A DNA stretch of 64,000 nucleotides, taken from positions 62,001 to 126,000 of IMG/VR virus record IMGVR_UViG_3300029319_009044; one strand, written 5' to 3'. The notes beneath the pieces were generated by a model. That model worked only from the letters and a program-made list of their open reading frames with translations. It was not told where the DNA came from and made no database searches. Shown one piece after another: positions 1-8,150 of the stretch (within the stretch, counting starts at the first letter, position 1; each line of letters starts with the position of its first letter). Made by a program: the position numbers and the translations under genes. This stretch comes from a virus.

Positions 1-744
1 TACTTCAAGTTGCTCTCTATAGTACTCCTTTTCTTCCGGAATAGTTTCGTATTTATCTAAACAAAATATATCTGCGTTTCGTTTAAATATTTTTTGCTGA
101 GATTCATTTAAAATAAATCCTGGATCGTTTAGGTATTTTTTTACTGAAGCTTGACCAAATCTTGGTATGCCTGGTACGTTATCAGATTTATCACCTGTTA
201 AACACTTAGCTATATACCACTCATCAACATCCTTATAACCAGTTTCCTTTTCAAAACAATTTATGTCAAAATACTTTTTTCTTATAGGGTCATATAAAGT
301 ACATTCTTCACTAACTAATTGTAAAAAGTCCCTATCTACTGATACTATAATCTTTTCACCTTGTTTTTCTCTACAAATATATGCTACTACATCATCTGCT
401 TCAAGTTGACAAGGAAAAATAGAATTAATACCCATTGATCTAAGAATAGATTTAATAACTTCATTATTTTGATGAGGTGAGGTATCTTTAGACCTATTAC
501 CTTTATAGCTTTCTAAAACATCCTTACGAATATTCTTTTTATAGATAGGCTTTTCATCCCATACAAAAATAGTATTATCCGGAACAAATAGCTTCACGTA
601 GGAGCTTACCGCATTAAGCGTAAAGTAAATATGAAAGTTATTAACCTTTTCTTGAGAATGAGTTTCGGTTTTTTTAGACTGATTCTTTGCTGTATAATAT
701 GTTCGGTGTATTAAATTGTTGCCGTCTATTATCAGAGTTTTCAT
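1..744 (-). CDS. rnh: RNase H / 5'-3' flap exonuclease (T4 Rnh-like), 3' end outside window
   Basis: FEN-1 family 5' nuclease that would remove RNA primers and 5' flaps during lagging-strand maturation. I translated it from the ATG at 744: it opens MKTLIIDGNNLIHR and has the metal-binding motifs EADD (about residue 140), DRDF (about 160) and TGDKSDNVPGI (about 200), followed by a helix-hairpin-helix region. About 248 codons are present and the frame is open at the window edge, so the C-terminus is missing; T4 Rnh is about 305 residues. The start lies 71 nt inside the upstream gene in another frame. It is the last visible gene of the minus-strand replication block. Confidence 0.88.
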   Translation of the reverse strand, partial: MKTLIIDGNNLIHRTYYTAKNQSKKTETHSQEKVNNFHIYFTLNAVSSYVKLFVPDNTIFVWDEKPIYKKNIRKDVLESYKGNRSKDTSPHQNNEVIKSILRSMGINSIFPCQLEADDVVAYICREKQGEKIIVSVDRDFLQLVSEECTLYDPIRKKYFDINCFEKETGYKDVDEWYIAKCLTGDKSDNVPGIPRFGQASVKKYLNDPGFILNESQQKIFKRNADIFCLDKYETIPEEKEYYREQLEV

Positions 745-979
745 TTTTATTATATTGAGACTCTACTACCTCATATACATCATTAGGAAGTTCTTCTACT
801 AATTTAATTATATCATTGTTCCTTCCGGAATCAAATGCTTCTAATGGTACTATTACATTATCCATTTTAGGTATAGAAAGACAACCTATAAAATCGTTTT
901 GTATATCAACAACAGCAAACATTTGACCAACATAGTCACCAGTTTGTACAGCATATATTTGTTGCTTAGAGTATTTCAT
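674..979 (-). CDS. Hypothetical protein, 101 aa
   Basis: I do not recognise a family. It begins MKYSKQQIYAVQTGDYVGQM and its first half looks like a small beta-rich fold (FAVVDIQNDFIGCLSIP); the second half is acidic then polar. It overlaps the start of the exonuclease gene by 71 nt and the end of its upstream neighbour by 14 nt, so it is translated within a tightly packed replication operon. A role tied to replication is only inferred from position. Confidence 0.6.
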   Translation of the reverse strand: MKYSKQQIYAVQTGDYVGQMFAVVDIQNDFIGCLSIPKMDNVIVPLEAFDSGRNNDIIKLVEELPNDVYEVVESQYNKNENSDNRRQQFNTPNILYSKESV

Positions 980-1286
980 CTGGACCAGGAGGATTTAATC
1001 CTTTAATAGTTTGTATTTCAGAAGCGAAATATTTCATTAAAAAGGAATTTAGAGCTTCTTTTTGTTGCGGTGTAGCTGCAGCTTTAATATCTATATGTTT
1101 ACCGGTAAAATCATAACCTAATAAAATATAACTATCTAAATATTCACTTAATATACTTGCGAGTCTATTTGCTAAGTCTTGACGTTTTTTAAATTTTTTT
1201 TTCTCTTTAAGGTTATCTTTAAGAGCGCGTTCGACCATCTCTCTTAATTCTTCATCTTCATGAGAGCTATGATCTTGATCTTCCAT
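966..1286 (-). CDS. Hypothetical protein, 106 aa, charged and helical
   Basis: Unrecognised. The N-terminal 45 residues are highly charged (SSHEDEELREMVERALKD, then a Lys-rich stretch) and probably helical; the middle (SEYLDSYILLGYDFTGKHID) looks more ordered. The C-terminus is proline-rich (GLNPPGPDEIL). It lies between two other small genes of the clamp/exonuclease operon, 4 nt downstream of the previous stop, and overlaps the next gene by 14 nt. Confidence 0.6.
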   Translation of the reverse strand: MEDQDHSSHEDEELREMVERALKDNLKEKKKFKKRQDLANRLASILSEYLDSYILLGYDFTGKHIDIKAAATPQQKEALNSFLMKYFASEIQTIKGLNPPGPDEIL

Positions 1287-1290
1287 ATGT

Positions 1291-1626
1291 TTATTTATTC
1301 AAAAAATTATTTTCATTCTTTTGTCTAACACCACTCTTAAGTAATTTTTGTACTACTACTTCAATAGAGTCAGTTTTTAAGCTAAAACTATTTTTGAACA
1401 TTTGATTACCGTCGTTAAATTGAAATAAATACTCACCTTTGAATGGGGTGTTTTCAAAACAAGTTACATATACAGATGCTCCAGAAGGGTCGATTAACAC
1501 TGTCCATTTACGAGGGTCGCTTTCACTATACTTATCAAAAATTCTTAAAGTAACAAAATCATTATCTTTAAGTCTTTTAATAAAATAACCGGGAGTTTTT
1601 AATTTATTCTTTTTTTGATTAATCAT
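1291..1626 (-). CDS. Hypothetical protein, 111 aa
   Basis: Not recognised with confidence. The sequence reads as a compact mixed alpha/beta domain with alternating hydrophobics (DFVTLRIFDKY, KWTVLIDPSGASVYVTCFEN, GEYLFQFNDG) and a basic C-terminus. The start codon overlaps the stop of the clamp gene (TAATG arrangement), so translation is probably coupled to the clamp. T4 has the RNA-polymerase-binding RpbA next to gp45, but I see no motif that identifies this protein as RpbA. Confidence 0.6.
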   Translation of the reverse strand: MINQKKNKLKTPGYFIKRLKDNDFVTLRIFDKYSESDPRKWTVLIDPSGASVYVTCFENTPFKGEYLFQFNDGNQMFKNSFSLKTDSIEVVVQKLLKSGVRQKNENNFLNK

Positions 1627-2348
1627 TACTGTGTTAAAGCTGAAATTATGTATCTTAATTTAATATCGTTTTCTTCAATATCAAATACTACTACACCATA
1701 TTCAGTATTAATTTTTACTCTAATATTATCATTTAGCAAAGATAGTAATCTAATATTGTCTAAGTTAATTGCGATAGGTTCTAAGCTAAAATTTACTTTA
1801 CCAAGACTTAAGGTAAAATTATCAGTATTATGACGAGCTCTATCAGTAAGTTCCGCCATTAAACTACCTTCTTCAGTATAAAAATATATCTTATTAGTTT
1901 CACTAGCAAACGTACTACCTTTAAAGAGTCTTTGAATAGTAGCTTTATTTAAATTAAAATTAGTATCGAATTTGAAACTATTAATTTTATCTATATTAAT
2001 ATTAGGCTTAGTTATAAAACCTTCTTCATATAAATGATATTTAAATTTTACGCCATTACCTTTATATTGTAAATTATTAGAATTAAGTTCAATATCTAAA
2101 GATTCTTCTTCAATAGTATCAAGAACATGTCTTAATTTTTTAACATCAGGTATATTAAGAGTTGTATTAAAGTTAAAATTAGATTTATATTCACTATGTA
2201 ATATTAAAGTACTATCTAAGCTAGATACTAAACTAACTAACTTATCATCTTTTATTTCAAAGATTACTCCAGTATCATTAATTTTTGATATCGTATCTAA
2301 ATACTTTAGATATTCACTCTTACTTTTTATTCTTAGCGCTCTTACCAT
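1626..2348 (-). CDS. 45: DNA polymerase sliding clamp (gp45-like)
   Basis: Probable trimeric ring clamp for gp43 and, with gp55 and gp33, late transcription. The 240-residue length fits T4 gp45 (228). The sequence alternates short beta strands and amphipathic helices as in clamp folds. The C-terminal part (FTLSLGKVNFSLEPIAINLDN, LLSLLNDNIRVKI, GVVVFDIEENDIKLRYIISAL) follows the order of the second gp45 domain. It sits between the gp32 gene and the exonuclease gene. The identity rests on fold-like pattern and synteny rather than a signature motif. It overlaps the upstream 154-aa gene by 29 nt. Confidence 0.72.
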   Translation of the reverse strand: MVRALRIKSKSEYLKYLDTISKINDTGVIFEIKDDKLVSLVSSLDSTLILHSEYKSNFNFNTTLNIPDVKKLRHVLDTIEEESLDIELNSNNLQYKGNGVKFKYHLYEEGFITKPNINIDKINSFKFDTNFNLNKATIQRLFKGSTFASETNKIYFYTEEGSLMAELTDRARHNTDNFTLSLGKVNFSLEPIAINLDNIRLLSLLNDNIRVKINTEYGVVVFDIEENDIKLRYIISALTQ

Positions 2349-2784
2349 TATCTAATAATAAGCTAATTTTTTCTAAAATCAAATTTTGTTTTTTAACTAG
2401 ATCTAAAAGCTCATCTATTTTTGAAGGTTCAGTTAAATTAAATTCCATTTGATTAGGGTCAACTTCATTAACAGCTGAAGGTTGTTCTGTCCTAATAGTA
2501 CGTTGTGCTGCAATTTCTTGAGCTGCTTGCTCTGGTGTAACAGTAGCTACTGGTTCAGCTGATTGCTGTACTTCAAGTGCAGGAGGATTAGGGACTACTT
2601 GTGGTGGTTGTTGATTATTTTGTGTAGTAGGTAATTGTGCAGTTTGTTCAAAAACTTGTCTCATATTATTTGATTGATGAGTTAGATTATTAGACTCACC
2701 TACTATCATTTGATCTTGCTTATGCATCTGCCCGTATGTTTGACCCATAAGTTGCATAACAGCTGCTTTTTCTTCAGGTGTCAT
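2320..2784 (-). CDS. Gln/Pro-rich linker protein with clamp-binding-like motif, 154 aa
   Basis: Unrecognised. Residues 1-50 are helical and Gln/Met-rich, 50-110 are a low-complexity Pro/Gln/Ala stretch that should be disordered, and 118-145 form a leucine heptad-like helix (KIDELLDLVKKQNLILEKIS). Between them lies DPNQMEFNL, which resembles the Q-x-x-hydrophobic-x-hydrophobic peptides that dock into sliding clamps. The gene is placed exactly between gp32 and the clamp, 2 nt after gp32 and overlapping the clamp gene by 29 nt, which fits an adaptor role; that role is inference. Confidence 0.6.
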   Translation of the reverse strand: MTPEEKAAVMQLMGQTYGQMHKQDQMIVGESNNLTHQSNNMRQVFEQTAQLPTTQNNQQPPQVVPNPPALEVQQSAEPVATVTPEQAAQEIAAQRTIRTEQPSAVNEVDPNQMEFNLTEPSKIDELLDLVKKQNLILEKISLLLDNGKSAKNKK

Positions 2785-2786
2785 TT

Positions 2787-3617
2787 TTAAAGATCTTTCA
2801 ATAATTCATCAATATCTTCTTCAACTGTATCATTTGATACTACAGCTGGCTCAGGTTCTACAGGAGTCTCACTTGGTACAGGAGCTGATGTAGTAGGAGC
2901 CGGCTCCTCAGTTCTACAATAGTAATGCTCATTAAGCATATCTTTAAGCTCATCGTATGACTTAATAGTAAACACTTCAGTTAAGTCATGAGCTCCATCA
3001 TAGATACCTTTTTGCTCATCTTCAGAAAGATCAATTTTACCAGCAGGAGTAAATCTAGAAGATACATAAGTAGGATAATCTCCTTGTTGCTCCACTTTAA
3101 TTTTAAAGTTTACACCTTCAGGTCCTAGATCAAAAATACGAGGACCAAACTCTTCTGCATCTTCACCTTCAATAGCTTCAGTAATAATTTTATGAAGCTG
3201 CTTACCATATCGAAGAATCTTTACAGTACCATTATTATCTGGATTAGTAGGATCATCAATAACGTATATATTTACTAACCACTTTTCTAAGCGGCGAACA
3301 ACACTCATTCTTTCTTTTTCTTCTTCACTACCAGTTCTAAGAACTTTAAAACGTTCTTCAGCAATAGGATCACGCTCACCAAAAGTTTGAGGACTAAGCG
3401 ATTGAACATATTGACCAGTAGCATAAGAAGTCCATCCATGATTATAGTAATGAAAGAAAGTCTTACTAGGATCTTTAGCAAAAGGTAAGAGTCTTACCGT
3501 GTATGTATTACCCGACTTAGTCGGCATAATCTCGTTAAACTTAGCTGACCCCTTACTATCAGAAGTAGCTAGTGCATCTTTTATTGATTGAAACATTGAA
3601 CTATTAAAAGTACTCAT
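2787..3617 (-). CDS. 32: Single-stranded DNA-binding protein gp32
   Basis: Coats ssDNA during replication, recombination and repair. The 276-residue protein has a basic N-terminal arm for cooperativity, an OB-fold core (KFNEIMPTKSGNTYTVRLLP, then FFHYYNHGWTSYATGQYV and WLVNIYVIDDPTNPDNNG) and an acidic tail ending VEEDIDELLKDL, used in the family to contact helicase loader and polymerase. Only one cysteine is present, in YYCRTEE, so the His/Cys zinc site of T4 gp32 is not visible. It directly follows the candidate gp59 gene, as in T4. Confidence 0.9.
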   Translation of the reverse strand: MSTFNSSMFQSIKDALATSDSKGSAKFNEIMPTKSGNTYTVRLLPFAKDPSKTFFHYYNHGWTSYATGQYVQSLSPQTFGERDPIAEERFKVLRTGSEEEKERMSVVRRLEKWLVNIYVIDDPTNPDNNGTVKILRYGKQLHKIITEAIEGEDAEEFGPRIFDLGPEGVNFKIKVEQQGDYPTYVSSRFTPAGKIDLSEDEQKGIYDGAHDLTEVFTIKSYDELKDMLNEHYYCRTEEPAPTTSAPVPSETPVEPEPAVVSNDTVEEDIDELLKDL

Positions 3618-3633
3618 ACGCTAATTATAATTA

Positions 3634-4293
3634 CTAAGAACTAAACTTCAATAGATTTTGTTCTATTATTTTGAGACCTTTTGTAGCTTTATGTTTTAAC
3701 TTTTTAGAACTAAGGAACTTAGCTCTAGTTTGTGCATATAGGTCATAAAAATCGGAAATTATCCATGTTAATGTTCCAGTTTGTTCCTTAATTACATGAT
3801 CAACTTTTAATGAATGAAGCAGATAAAAATTTATCTTATGATTTTTTAAATGTGTAAATATAATGGGTATAGAGTTAGGAGTATCTACACCTGTATATTG
3901 TTTATATTTTGCTAAAGTTATTTTTTCTTTATTACAATAATCAAATATAAACTTTAAACATTTTTTTAATGTATTGATACTTTCTTCGCTATCTGGGTTC
4001 TCTGTTTCTCTATCTTTACAAAAAATAGAATAACATTTTATTGCTCTTCTAGTATTAAAAAATGATAAATCAAAATAATTATCTGAACCATATACTTTAT
4101 AAGGTGCTATAAAAAAATCACTATAGTTTATATGATTATATTTTGATAAAAGTAAGTTTAGTTTTTTTAACGCAACTTCATCTTTGCTTTCTAAACCATC
4201 AAAATTTTGCCTTAGTCTAACTGGTTTATTTTTAGCCTTACGAGAAGCATATAGATAGCTATTATATATTGACTTCTCTTTTTCTGTAATCAT
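3634..4293 (-). CDS. 59: Candidate helicase loader gp59
   Basis: Likely the loader that places gp41 helicase on gp32-coated forks. The protein is 219 aa (T4 gp59 is 217), basic and all-helical. Its C-terminal half (IPIIFTHLKNHKINFYLLHSL, LTWIISDFYDLYAQTRAKFL) follows the T4 pattern of a helix pair, a LLDS-like segment and a Trp-containing helix. Gene order 33-59-32 matches T4. It overlaps the upstream gene by 4 nt. Sequence identity to T4 is low, so the call leans on length, fold pattern and synteny. Confidence 0.6.
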   Translation of the reverse strand: MITEKEKSIYNSYLYASRKAKNKPVRLRQNFDGLESKDEVALKKLNLLLSKYNHINYSDFFIAPYKVYGSDNYFDLSFFNTRRAIKCYSIFCKDRETENPDSEESINTLKKCLKFIFDYCNKEKITLAKYKQYTGVDTPNSIPIIFTHLKNHKINFYLLHSLKVDHVIKEQTGTLTWIISDFYDLYAQTRAKFLSSKKLKHKATKGLKIIEQNLLKFSS

Positions 4294-4586
4294 AAATTTA
4301 TATCTGAATGAGAATTAAGGAACTTCGTAATATATTTTGATTTAGTAATAGATGGCTCGAAGTCTATAAATAGTTTAACTACATCAAAATTAGTTTCAAT
4401 GGTTAAAAGCTCCTTAAGTACGTTCCTTATTTTTTCTTCTTGTAATACTAATATAAAAATATTTTGTAGAGATAATTTTTTACCTTTTAATTGAGAGCAA
4501 AAAGTACAAAAACATAATAATAGATGTTCAGTTTCATCTTTTATTAAAGTACTTGATGGAGCTTGATTTAAATTTTTATTTAGCAT
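4290..4586 (-). CDS. 33: Candidate late transcription co-activator gp33
   Basis: Small 98-residue protein in the position of T4 gp33, immediately upstream of gp59. In T4, gp33 binds the RNA polymerase flap and the sliding clamp to activate late promoters together with gp55. The sequence is helical with a conspicuous hydrophobic core (HLLLCFCTFCSQLKG, NIFILVLQEEKIRNVL). It ends SHSDINL, a short acidic/hydrophobic tail where T4 gp33 has its clamp-binding peptide. I see no decisive motif; the call is positional. Confidence 0.45.
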   Translation of the reverse strand: MLNKNLNQAPSSTLIKDETEHLLLCFCTFCSQLKGKKLSLQNIFILVLQEEKIRNVLKELLTIETNFDVVKLFIDFEPSITKSKYITKFLNSHSDINL

Positions 4587-5449
4587 GGTGTAAATTGTTT
4601 AGTTAGAGTTGCAAATCTGTTAGTTAGCTTACCTCCCGCAGAAGCTGTATGTCCCCCTCCATCACATAATTTTTTAGCTATTAAACTTACATCTACACTA
4701 CAATCCTTTTTTCTTCTAAAGGATACAGTTTTAGCTGTTGTATTTACTATAACACTAATATCAGCATTATACTTGCTAAGTAAAAAATGAGCTAATTCTC
4801 CTACTGCATAATTACCAAACGAAGCTATAACATTATAATCTTTAATTTTACCTTTAAAAACTCCGTTAGTATTAATTTGCTCTTTAAATTTTTTGAAAAA
4901 AAGTTTTATAGAGTTTTTTTGCTCTATAGTAAACTCTGTTAAACCATTATAAAAATTACTAATAAAATTTTCTGTTTTAGGAGCATTCAGGTTGTAGTAA
5001 ATTGCATTTAATTTTAAAGATTCATTGTTTGATTTATACCAATCATATTGACTTACTATATTAATTAGGTTCAACTGCTCTTTAGTTAACTTTAAATGTG
5101 TTTTAAATTTGCTATGAATTAACTTAATACAAGAAAAGAAACTATCATCAATTATAACTTTAGCTTTTTTATATAAATGTCTGTTTTTGTAATGATTTGC
5201 ATGCGTATCAATTACTACAACATTTTCTCTATCAGCCAACTCTATTTGTTCTGTATTAAGATCTAAGTCAATAATAAAAACTCTATCATAATGATCAAGA
5301 GATGTTGTAGCTCCTTTGAATCGTCCTGTAAAAGTAGACTCAGTAACGTCATTTATATTAAATGCTTTAGAGTTTTTATATAACCACTTTATCATTAGAG
5401 CACCACCGGCTCCATGAAGATCGGTATCAGTCCATATTTGGATATTCAC
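4580..5449 (-). CDS. DHH-family phosphoesterase
   Basis: Putative Mn-dependent phosphodiesterase or exonuclease of the DHH/DHHA1 superfamily (RecJ, NrnA and related). The N-terminus IQIWTDTDLHGAGGALM provides the first D-x-D-x-G-type metal motif, IIDLDL the second, and VVVIDTHANHY stands where DHH is usually found. The C-terminal DHHA1 domain has CDGGGHTASAGG (about 268-279). At 289 aa it is close to the size of NrnA-type enzymes. It sits between the helicase and gp33/59/32 genes and overlaps gp33 by 7 nt, so it is probably expressed early; its substrate (ssDNA, nanoRNA or a cyclic dinucleotide) cannot be told from sequence. Confidence 0.75.
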   Translation of the reverse strand: MNIQIWTDTDLHGAGGALMIKWLYKNSKAFNINDVTESTFTGRFKGATTSLDHYDRVFIIDLDLNTEQIELADRENVVVIDTHANHYKNRHLYKKAKVIIDDSFFSCIKLIHSKFKTHLKLTKEQLNLINIVSQYDWYKSNNESLKLNAIYYNLNAPKTENFISNFYNGLTEFTIEQKNSIKLFFKKFKEQINTNGVFKGKIKDYNVIASFGNYAVGELAHFLLSKYNADISVIVNTTAKTVSFRRKKDCSVDVSLIAKKLCDGGGHTASAGGKLTNRFATLTKQFTPC

Positions 5450-5472
5450 TTAATATATTTATAAAAAGTTCC

Positions 5473-6780
5473 TTATGTTGCAAGTCCTACTAACGCGCTA
5501 AGAGTCTCATTGCCATCATCTTCAAACTCCACATCATCTGCTTCTTCAATAGATAGAGTACTATAGTCTATACGCATAGCTTGAGTATTTCCTCGGGGAC
5601 CATACCGGTTTTTCATCATACCAAGTCTTATTATACCAAGTTCTCTATCTTCTTCATTTTGATATATAGATACAATAACATCAGCAGTAGCAGCTAATCC
5701 AATAGATTCAGATATAGTAGCAAGATCCGGATTATCAGTATCAAATCCTGATCTATTTAACTGAGTAGCAGATATAATAGGGCATTCAAATATATAACTC
5801 ATAGCACGCACTTGCTCGGTAACATGCTTAATACGTTCATAAGAATTATTACCCATAGTAGAATGCATTAAGTTAAGATAATCTAAAACTATTGCATCTA
5901 ATTTAATTCCTTTATCTTGAAACTTCTTTACAAACCCTTTTAGTTGACTAGGGGTAATAGTAGAAGGAGGAAACTCTTTAATAAAGATTTTACCTTCTTC
6001 ACTTTTAACGGCTTGTCTAATAGAAGGTGCATTACCAGCTAATTCCTTCATAGGAATTTTAGTTACGTTAGTACATATTCTACGAGCATATAACAGCTCT
6101 GACATCTCTAAAGTTACAAGTAATACATTTTTACCTTGCTGAGCTATATTAGTAGCTACATTACCTAAAAAGATAGACTTACCAATATTAGTTTCACCGG
6201 CAAATACGTATAAAGATTTACCAGCTTCGAGGAAGCCGCCACCTAAAGTTTCATCTAACCAGTCCCAAGTACTAGGAACATGTCGTTCAACAGAGTTAAT
6301 ATCATCAATAAGTAAGTCAATATCACTATAAAGATCTAAACCTAAATCAGTTACTAAATTAATATTACAAGATTTTTCAAATTTATCTAATACAACAGAT
6401 GTATCAACTTTGCCGCTTGATACATCTTCAGCTACATTAAGCATAGTATGATAAACAGCTTTTTCTTTAAGAAACTGTTCAGTATTATCATACAATTCGT
6501 CCTTATCTAAATCTTTATCAATATCATTAAACGATACTACTAACTCTTTAAAGGATTCTTTTTGTTCATCAGATACTAAATGCGACTTAATCTCAGTAGT
6601 AGTAGGGAGCTTGTTACGTTTTTCAGAAAACTCTTTAATAATAGCAAATATACTAGCTATAGATTTATTCTTAAAAAATTCAGGCTTTACAAAATCAGCT
6701 ACAGAAGCAAGATAAGTCCCGTCAGTAAGAGACTTATAGATTAAGACATTTTCAAAATAATCTAAGTCTAATTTACTCAC
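5473..6780 (-). CDS. 41: Replicative DNA helicase gp41 (DnaB-like)
   Basis: Hexameric 5'-3' fork helicase. The N-terminal helical domain (1-140) is followed by a RecA-like core: Walker A GETNIGKS (about 196-203), LEMSE, Walker B LDAIVLDYLNLM and the SATQLNRSG sensor loop, with an acidic C-terminal tail (DDVEFEDDGNETL). Length 435 is close to T4 gp41 (475). The start is a GTG at 6780; the next gene upstream ends about 20 nt away, and a candidate promoter lies just before the start. It heads the replication block that runs leftward. Confidence 0.92.
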   Translation of the reverse strand: MSKLDLDYFENVLIYKSLTDGTYLASVADFVKPEFFKNKSIASIFAIIKEFSEKRNKLPTTTEIKSHLVSDEQKESFKELVVSFNDIDKDLDKDELYDNTEQFLKEKAVYHTMLNVAEDVSSGKVDTSVVLDKFEKSCNINLVTDLGLDLYSDIDLLIDDINSVERHVPSTWDWLDETLGGGFLEAGKSLYVFAGETNIGKSIFLGNVATNIAQQGKNVLLVTLEMSELLYARRICTNVTKIPMKELAGNAPSIRQAVKSEEGKIFIKEFPPSTITPSQLKGFVKKFQDKGIKLDAIVLDYLNLMHSTMGNNSYERIKHVTEQVRAMSYIFECPIISATQLNRSGFDTDNPDLATISESIGLAATADVIVSIYQNEEDRELGIIRLGMMKNRYGPRGNTQAMRIDYSTLSIEEADDVEFEDDGNETLSALVGLAT

Positions 6781-6786
6781 AATAAT

Positions 6787-6814
6787 ATAATATATTCTTT
6801 TACTTAGTTTTCCA
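6787..6814 (-). promoter_or_regulatory. Candidate promoter for gp41
   Basis: On the minus strand TGGAAA and TATTAT are separated by 16 nt, and the -10-like box ends 6 nt before the GTG start. It is weaker than the other boxes of this type but has the same geometry. Confidence 0.35.
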
Positions 6815-7453
6815 CTTATTCAAAAACCACTCTTGACCTTTATTAAACTCTTCTGTAAAAGAAGTAAGACCGGGAGAGTTATGTGTCACTAAAATATCAC
6901 CAACACCTACTTTAAATCCAGCTTTATGACATTGCATAGAGTAATCTAAATCGTAAAAATGCCATTTTGAAGGGCATGATTCATCAAATTTAATTTTTGT
7001 AAATACTTTTCTTTTTATAGCCATAAAAACCCCATCAATAATAATAGTTCTATGTGGGTAAGAACCAAATGGGGTCATATGTTTTTCTTTTTCATCCCCA
7101 TGAGCTACTGCTCCATGTAAATTTTTAGATCCAAATCCACCACCCATAATATGCCAAAGTGCCGGTGGTGATAAGTTAACTTGAGAACAACCAGCACAAC
7201 CTATTAAGTCATATTTTTTAAATAATTTTTCTAGTCTTTCATCAGAAAAATTTTCTAAAATTAAATCATCATGTACTAATATTAAATTTTGAACATTTTC
7301 TTGAATAGCAAAATCAATAGCTTTATTATATACCTTATGTAAAGAGTCGGTATTATTTTGCTTAAATACTACTTGAGAGTTTTCAGAAGTTTTCCAAAGT
7401 AATGTATCTATGTCTTTACCAGCAGTAGCTGAAAATATCATATTTTGCATCAT
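6800..7453 (-). CDS. GT-A glycosyltransferase-like protein
   Basis: Putative family-2-like glycosyltransferase with the nucleotide-sugar region LILVHDDLIL (acidic DD as a DXD equivalent) and the acceptor-side segment SKWHFYDLDYSMQCHKAGFKVGV, typical of GT-A folds. The frame is open further upstream. I place the start at the ATG at 7453 because it overlaps the stop of the amidotransferase gene (ATGA), whereas the longer version would run 40 nt into it. The start ATGATG gives MMQNMIFSATAGKD. Together with the next gene it may modify a host or virion glycan; the acceptor is unknown. Confidence 0.65.
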   Translation of the reverse strand: MMQNMIFSATAGKDIDTLLWKTSENSQVVFKQNNTDSLHKVYNKAIDFAIQENVQNLILVHDDLILENFSDERLEKLFKKYDLIGCAGCSQVNLSPPALWHIMGGGFGSKNLHGAVAHGDEKEKHMTPFGSYPHRTIIIDGVFMAIKRKVFTKIKFDESCPSKWHFYDLDYSMQCHKAGFKVGVGDILVTHNSPGLTSFTEEFNKGQEWFLNKWKTK

Positions 7454-8121
7454 ATAAATGAAAAAGGTGAATCGTGTTGAAACTCGCAAACTTTATTCCA
7501 TCTTCGAGTTTTATTATTAAGTTTTACTAATACACCTTCTTGTAATTGTTTAAGACCTTCACCTGATAATGTAGAGTAATCTCCATTATTATTGTAATGC
7601 AATAAAGATCCAGAACGAGCTAAAAATACTTCATTCGTATCACAAAAAACTATACTTAACGCATATGTACCGGATAACTGCTCTAATGTTCTTTTAATTA
7701 TCTTTTTAGGGTTGACTAAAACTTTACCTTTCTTATGTTCAATGTGAGTAAAATACTCTAACATATTCACTATAGTCTCAGTATCTACTTTTGTTTTAAG
7801 ACCGTACATATTATTTAACTTTTTATGATTAGTTAAAACTCCATTATGTGATACAAGCCACGATAATGATTCAAATGGATGTGATGTATCGTAACTATAT
7901 TCTCTCATTGATGAGGTAGGAGCTTGTACGTGACCTAAGTAATAATTAGTTTTAGGTTGATGTGTATACTTATCGAAATCTATATCACCTTTTTTCTTTT
8001 TAATAAATTGATCGTCTTCAGACAGACTAATTATACTACTAGCAAAATTACCTCTTTGTTTATTTGCTTCGTACAAGACTTCAAACATAGAAGTATTAAA
8101 AGAACCAAAAATAGCGCACAT
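7450..8121 (-). CDS. Class II glutamine amidotransferase domain protein
   Basis: N-terminal nucleophile glutaminase fold: the protein starts MCAIFG, so Cys2 becomes the catalytic N-terminal cysteine after Met removal. Other expected elements are GHVQAPT and SHNGVLTNHKKL (the HNG loop). At 223 aa it is a stand-alone glutaminase domain, without the synthetase or isomerase partner of AsnB or GlmS. Its stop overlaps the glycosyltransferase start, so the two are probably coupled and could act on one amino-sugar pathway. The acceptor enzyme is not visible here. Confidence 0.75.
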   Translation of the reverse strand: MCAIFGSFNTSMFEVLYEANKQRGNFASSIISLSEDDQFIKKKKGDIDFDKYTHQPKTNYYLGHVQAPTSSMREYSYDTSHPFESLSWLVSHNGVLTNHKKLNNMYGLKTKVDTETIVNMLEYFTHIEHKKGKVLVNPKKIIKRTLEQLSGTYALSIVFCDTNEVFLARSGSLLHYNNNGDYSTLSGEGLKQLQEGVLVKLNNKTRRWNKVCEFQHDSPFSFI

Positions 8122-8150
8122 AATATATGTTATTATATTTTATGCAATAA

